From the NCBI GenBank assembly GCA_002482405.1, contig DLFX01000260.1, forward strand, positions 1,672 to 8,978: 7,307 bases of DNA, read 5' to 3'. Made by a program: the position numbers and the translations under genes. Under the pieces are notes generated by a model. That model ran no database searches and was not told the origin of the DNA. It saw only the letters and a program-made list of their open reading frames with translations. The stretch is from Firmicutes bacterium UBA7709 (GTDB lineage Bacteria; Bacillota_A; Clostridia; Peptostreptococcales; Anaerovoracaceae). Below are positions 5,611 through 7,307 of the stretch, piece after piece; position 1 is the first letter of the stretch; the number at the start of each line of letters is the position of its first letter.

Positions 5611-7278
5611 ATGAGCGGAAACACTGTTCATGGCGTTGCTGGTCTGAAAAAGCACAAGATCAAAATGTCGGGCGTAGTATTCATGATCTACTGCCTCGTT
5701 GCCGCCGGCGCGTTTGGAATCGAAGAGATGGTTCCCATCAGCGGCCCCGGACTGACTTTGCTGATGCTGGTCCTATTCCCGATTTTCTGGGCACTGCCCA
5801 TCAGTGAAATGATCGCTGAACTGGCTTCTGCCAGGCCTGCCGAAGGAGGGCCCTATATCTGGGCAAGGGATACCCTGGGAGAATTCTGGGGCTGGCAGGT
5901 AGGCTTTTGGAGCACATCTTCCACATGGCTGCAGCAGGCGCTGTACGTCGTACTTATTACAGGATACATGGGAAAATTTTTTCCCATGTCCAACACGATG
6001 GAATGGGTCATTAAATTAGGGGTAATTGCGGTCTTCACCATCATCAACCTGCTGGGAATCGAAGAGGTCTCCAAGGTGAGCACCATCCTTTCCCTCTGCG
6101 TTATCGCCGGCTTTACGGTGGTAACCGTCGTAGGACTTGCCAACTGGAATCATAATCCAATCGAACCCTTTATGAATCCTGAAGAAGGCCTTGTGGGCAA
6201 CCTCGGCGGATCCATCTGTATCGCCATCTGGATGTTCTGCGGTTATGAGTGCATGTCGGTAATGGGGGGAGAATACGAAGATCCCCAGGTCATTCCGAAG
6301 GGACTGATCCTGGCGATGCCGCTCATCGCCCTCAGTTACTTCCTGCCGACCCTGGCGGGCCTGGCCTCTGTGGGAAGCTGGGAAAACTGGGCGGTGGAAG
6401 GCGATGGAGCCGTAGGGTACATGGACGTTCTGATCACTTATGTGGGGCCGGCAGCAGGCCTTGCCTTCCTGGTGATCGCCGTGCTGTCCAACTGTTCGAT
6501 TTTCAATGCCTATATCCTTTCCGGATCAAGGGGATTTTTCGTCATGGCGGATGACCACCTGTTCCCGAGATTTATGGTAAGACTGAGCAAAAATAGAAGA
6601 GTTCCCGTGGTGAGCATCCTGGCCATGGCCGGATTTACCATACTCCTGTGCCAGTGGGATTTCACCGCGTTGGTCATGGCTACGACGCCGCTGATGCTGT
6701 ATCTCTACATGGCCCTTGCCATAGCGGTGAGGAAGCTGAGAAAGATCTATCCGATAGAGGAGAGAAAAGAGAAAGGGCTCTTTGTGATCAAGGGCGGAAA
6801 TTTCGGCCTGAACTTCATGACGGGTCTGCCCTTTGTCATTTCCGCCATCGCCCTCTATGTAAACGGTACGGAATATTTCCTCGCCGGATTCTTACTTCTT
6901 CTGGCCGGCCTGCTGGGTTATCTAGCCTGCAAATGGTTTTACGGCGGACTTTATCGGGTGGATCCCGAGCATTATCCCCTCAACCCCAGGACGAAGCTGG
7001 GCCTCGGAGATACGAAGCAAGTGGGCCTTTACATCCTGCTGAGCGGCATCGTTGCGCTGGCGGGCTCCCTCCTCCTCTACCTTTATGAAGGAAGCTGGGG
7101 CGAGGAGTACTATCTTGAAACCTATGGAAGCGGCCTCTTCAGCAACTTCTGGGGTATGCTGGATCTTTGCAGATACGGAGGCATTGCACTGATCGTCATA
7201 GGCTTCATCATTATAAGAGTCGCAAAAAAGATCGAAATACCGGAGCCTCCCGCGGCCCTTGAAGAAACACAGGGCTAA
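5611..7278 (+). CDS. APC-superfamily amino acid/polyamine permease
   Basis: 555-residue inner-membrane secondary transporter. The APC signature is clear. Helix 1 contains the unwound glycine region GAFGIEEM (33-40). The helix 2-3 connection reads SARPAEGGPYIWARDTLGEFWGWQVGFW (73-100). Helix 6 has CGYECMSVMGGEYEDPQVIPKG (210-231), close in style to the YEGxxxLAGEVENP motif of polyamine/amino acid-polyamine transporters. Hydrophobic segments at about 20-42, 46-66, 90-120, 132-150, 156-178, 198-218, 231-256, 273-300, 333-348, 350-372, 402-418, 421-441, 471-491 and 520-537 suggest 14 helices. The last two follow the usual 12-helix core and flank a roughly 28-residue aromatic loop. ATG 5611 has AAGGAG 7 bases upstream (5598-5603). 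The substrate is unresolved (amino acid, polyamine or a derivative). Pairing with the dehydrogenase and the upstream riboswitch suggests it moves that enzyme's substrate or a glycine-linked amino acid. Confidence 0.9.
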   Translation: MSGNTVHGVAGLKKHKIKMSGVVFMIYCLVAAGAFGIEEMVPISGPGLTLLMLVLFPIFWALPISEMIAELASARPAEGGPYIWARDTLGEFWGWQVGFWSTSSTWLQQALYVVLITGYMGKFFPMSNTMEWVIKLGVIAVFTIINLLGIEEVSKVSTILSLCVIAGFTVVTVVGLANWNHNPIEPFMNPEEGLVGNLGGSICIAIWMFCGYECMSVMGGEYEDPQVIPKGLILAMPLIALSYFLPTLAGLASVGSWENWAVEGDGAVGYMDVLITYVGPAAGLAFLVIAVLSNCSIFNAYILSGSRGFFVMADDHLFPRFMVRLSKNRRVPVVSILAMAGFTILLCQWDFTALVMATTPLMLYLYMALAIAVRKLRKIYPIEERKEKGLFVIKGGNFGLNFMTGLPFVISAIALYVNGTEYFLAGFLLLLAGLLGYLACKWFYGGLYRVDPEHYPLNPRTKLGLGDTKQVGLYILLSGIVALAGSLLLYLYEGSWGEEYYLETYGSGLFSNFWGMLDLCRYGGIALIVIGFIIIRVAKKIEIPEPPAALEETQG

Positions 7279-7307
7279 AAAGAGGCAGAAAAAAAGAGGC
7301 AAAATAA
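7279..7307 (+). other. Purine-rich tail with an imperfect direct repeat
   Basis: The 29 bases after the permease stop contain AAAGAGGCA twice (7279-7287 and 7294-7302), separated by GAAAAA. No terminator hairpin is visible before the window ends, so the operon may continue. AGAGG could be part of a ribosome binding site for a further gene, but nothing can be confirmed. Confidence 0.2.

Noticed and set aside
1..7307. CRISPR arrays, insertion sequences, tRNA or rRNA genes
   Set aside because: No repeat-spacer pattern, transposase, terminal inverted repeats or stable-RNA signature was seen on either strand.

Overview
The window is about 55% G+C and reads as chromosome from an anaerobic Bacillota (Clostridia-like) bacterium. 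The evidence is strong AAGGAGG-type ribosome binding sites, a secreted stalk-domain/DUF3298 protein of a kind common in Clostridia, consensus TTGACA/TAAAAT promoter spacing, U-tailed hairpin terminators, and a tandem glycine riboswitch. The exact genus cannot be read from the sequence. All five protein genes are on the + strand.

Left part (1-3822). The 3' bulk of a secreted protein (signal-peptide remnant, copper-amine-oxidase-type stalk domain, DUF4163/DUF3298) is followed after 55 bases by a two-component pair. The pair is a membrane histidine kinase with an extracytoplasmic Cache-type sensor, overlapping by 8 bases a response regulator. The regulator joins a receiver domain to a C-terminal domain that looks like DUF2294/MpsC rather than a DNA-binding domain. 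A near-consensus promoter lies inside the last codons of the regulator. About 95 bases past its predicted start point is a hairpin plus U8 terminator, so this stretch may make a small structured RNA or act as an attenuated leader.

Middle (3823-4195). The long gap before the metabolic genes is not empty. It holds a tandem glycine riboswitch: aptamer 1 at about 3857-4008 with an enlarged P2 arm, a GGACGA-type linker, and aptamer 2 at about 4018-4082 with a very short P3. A roughly 110-base expression region follows, with alternative pairings and a G+C-rich hairpin just upstream of the ribosome binding site.

Right part (4196-7307). The riboswitch leads into a saccharopine dehydrogenase-family NAD(P)-dependent oxidoreductase. 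A perfect-stem intercistronic hairpin separates it from a 14-helix APC-superfamily amino acid/polyamine permease.

How the parts may work together: glycine binding should tune a transporter plus oxidoreductase pair that is not the usual glycine cleavage system. This suggests metabolism of glycine-containing or glycine-yielding compounds, or amino acid handling in a fermenter. The adjacent Cache kinase/regulator may sense a related small molecule outside the cell, but the sequence shows only proximity, not a functional link.
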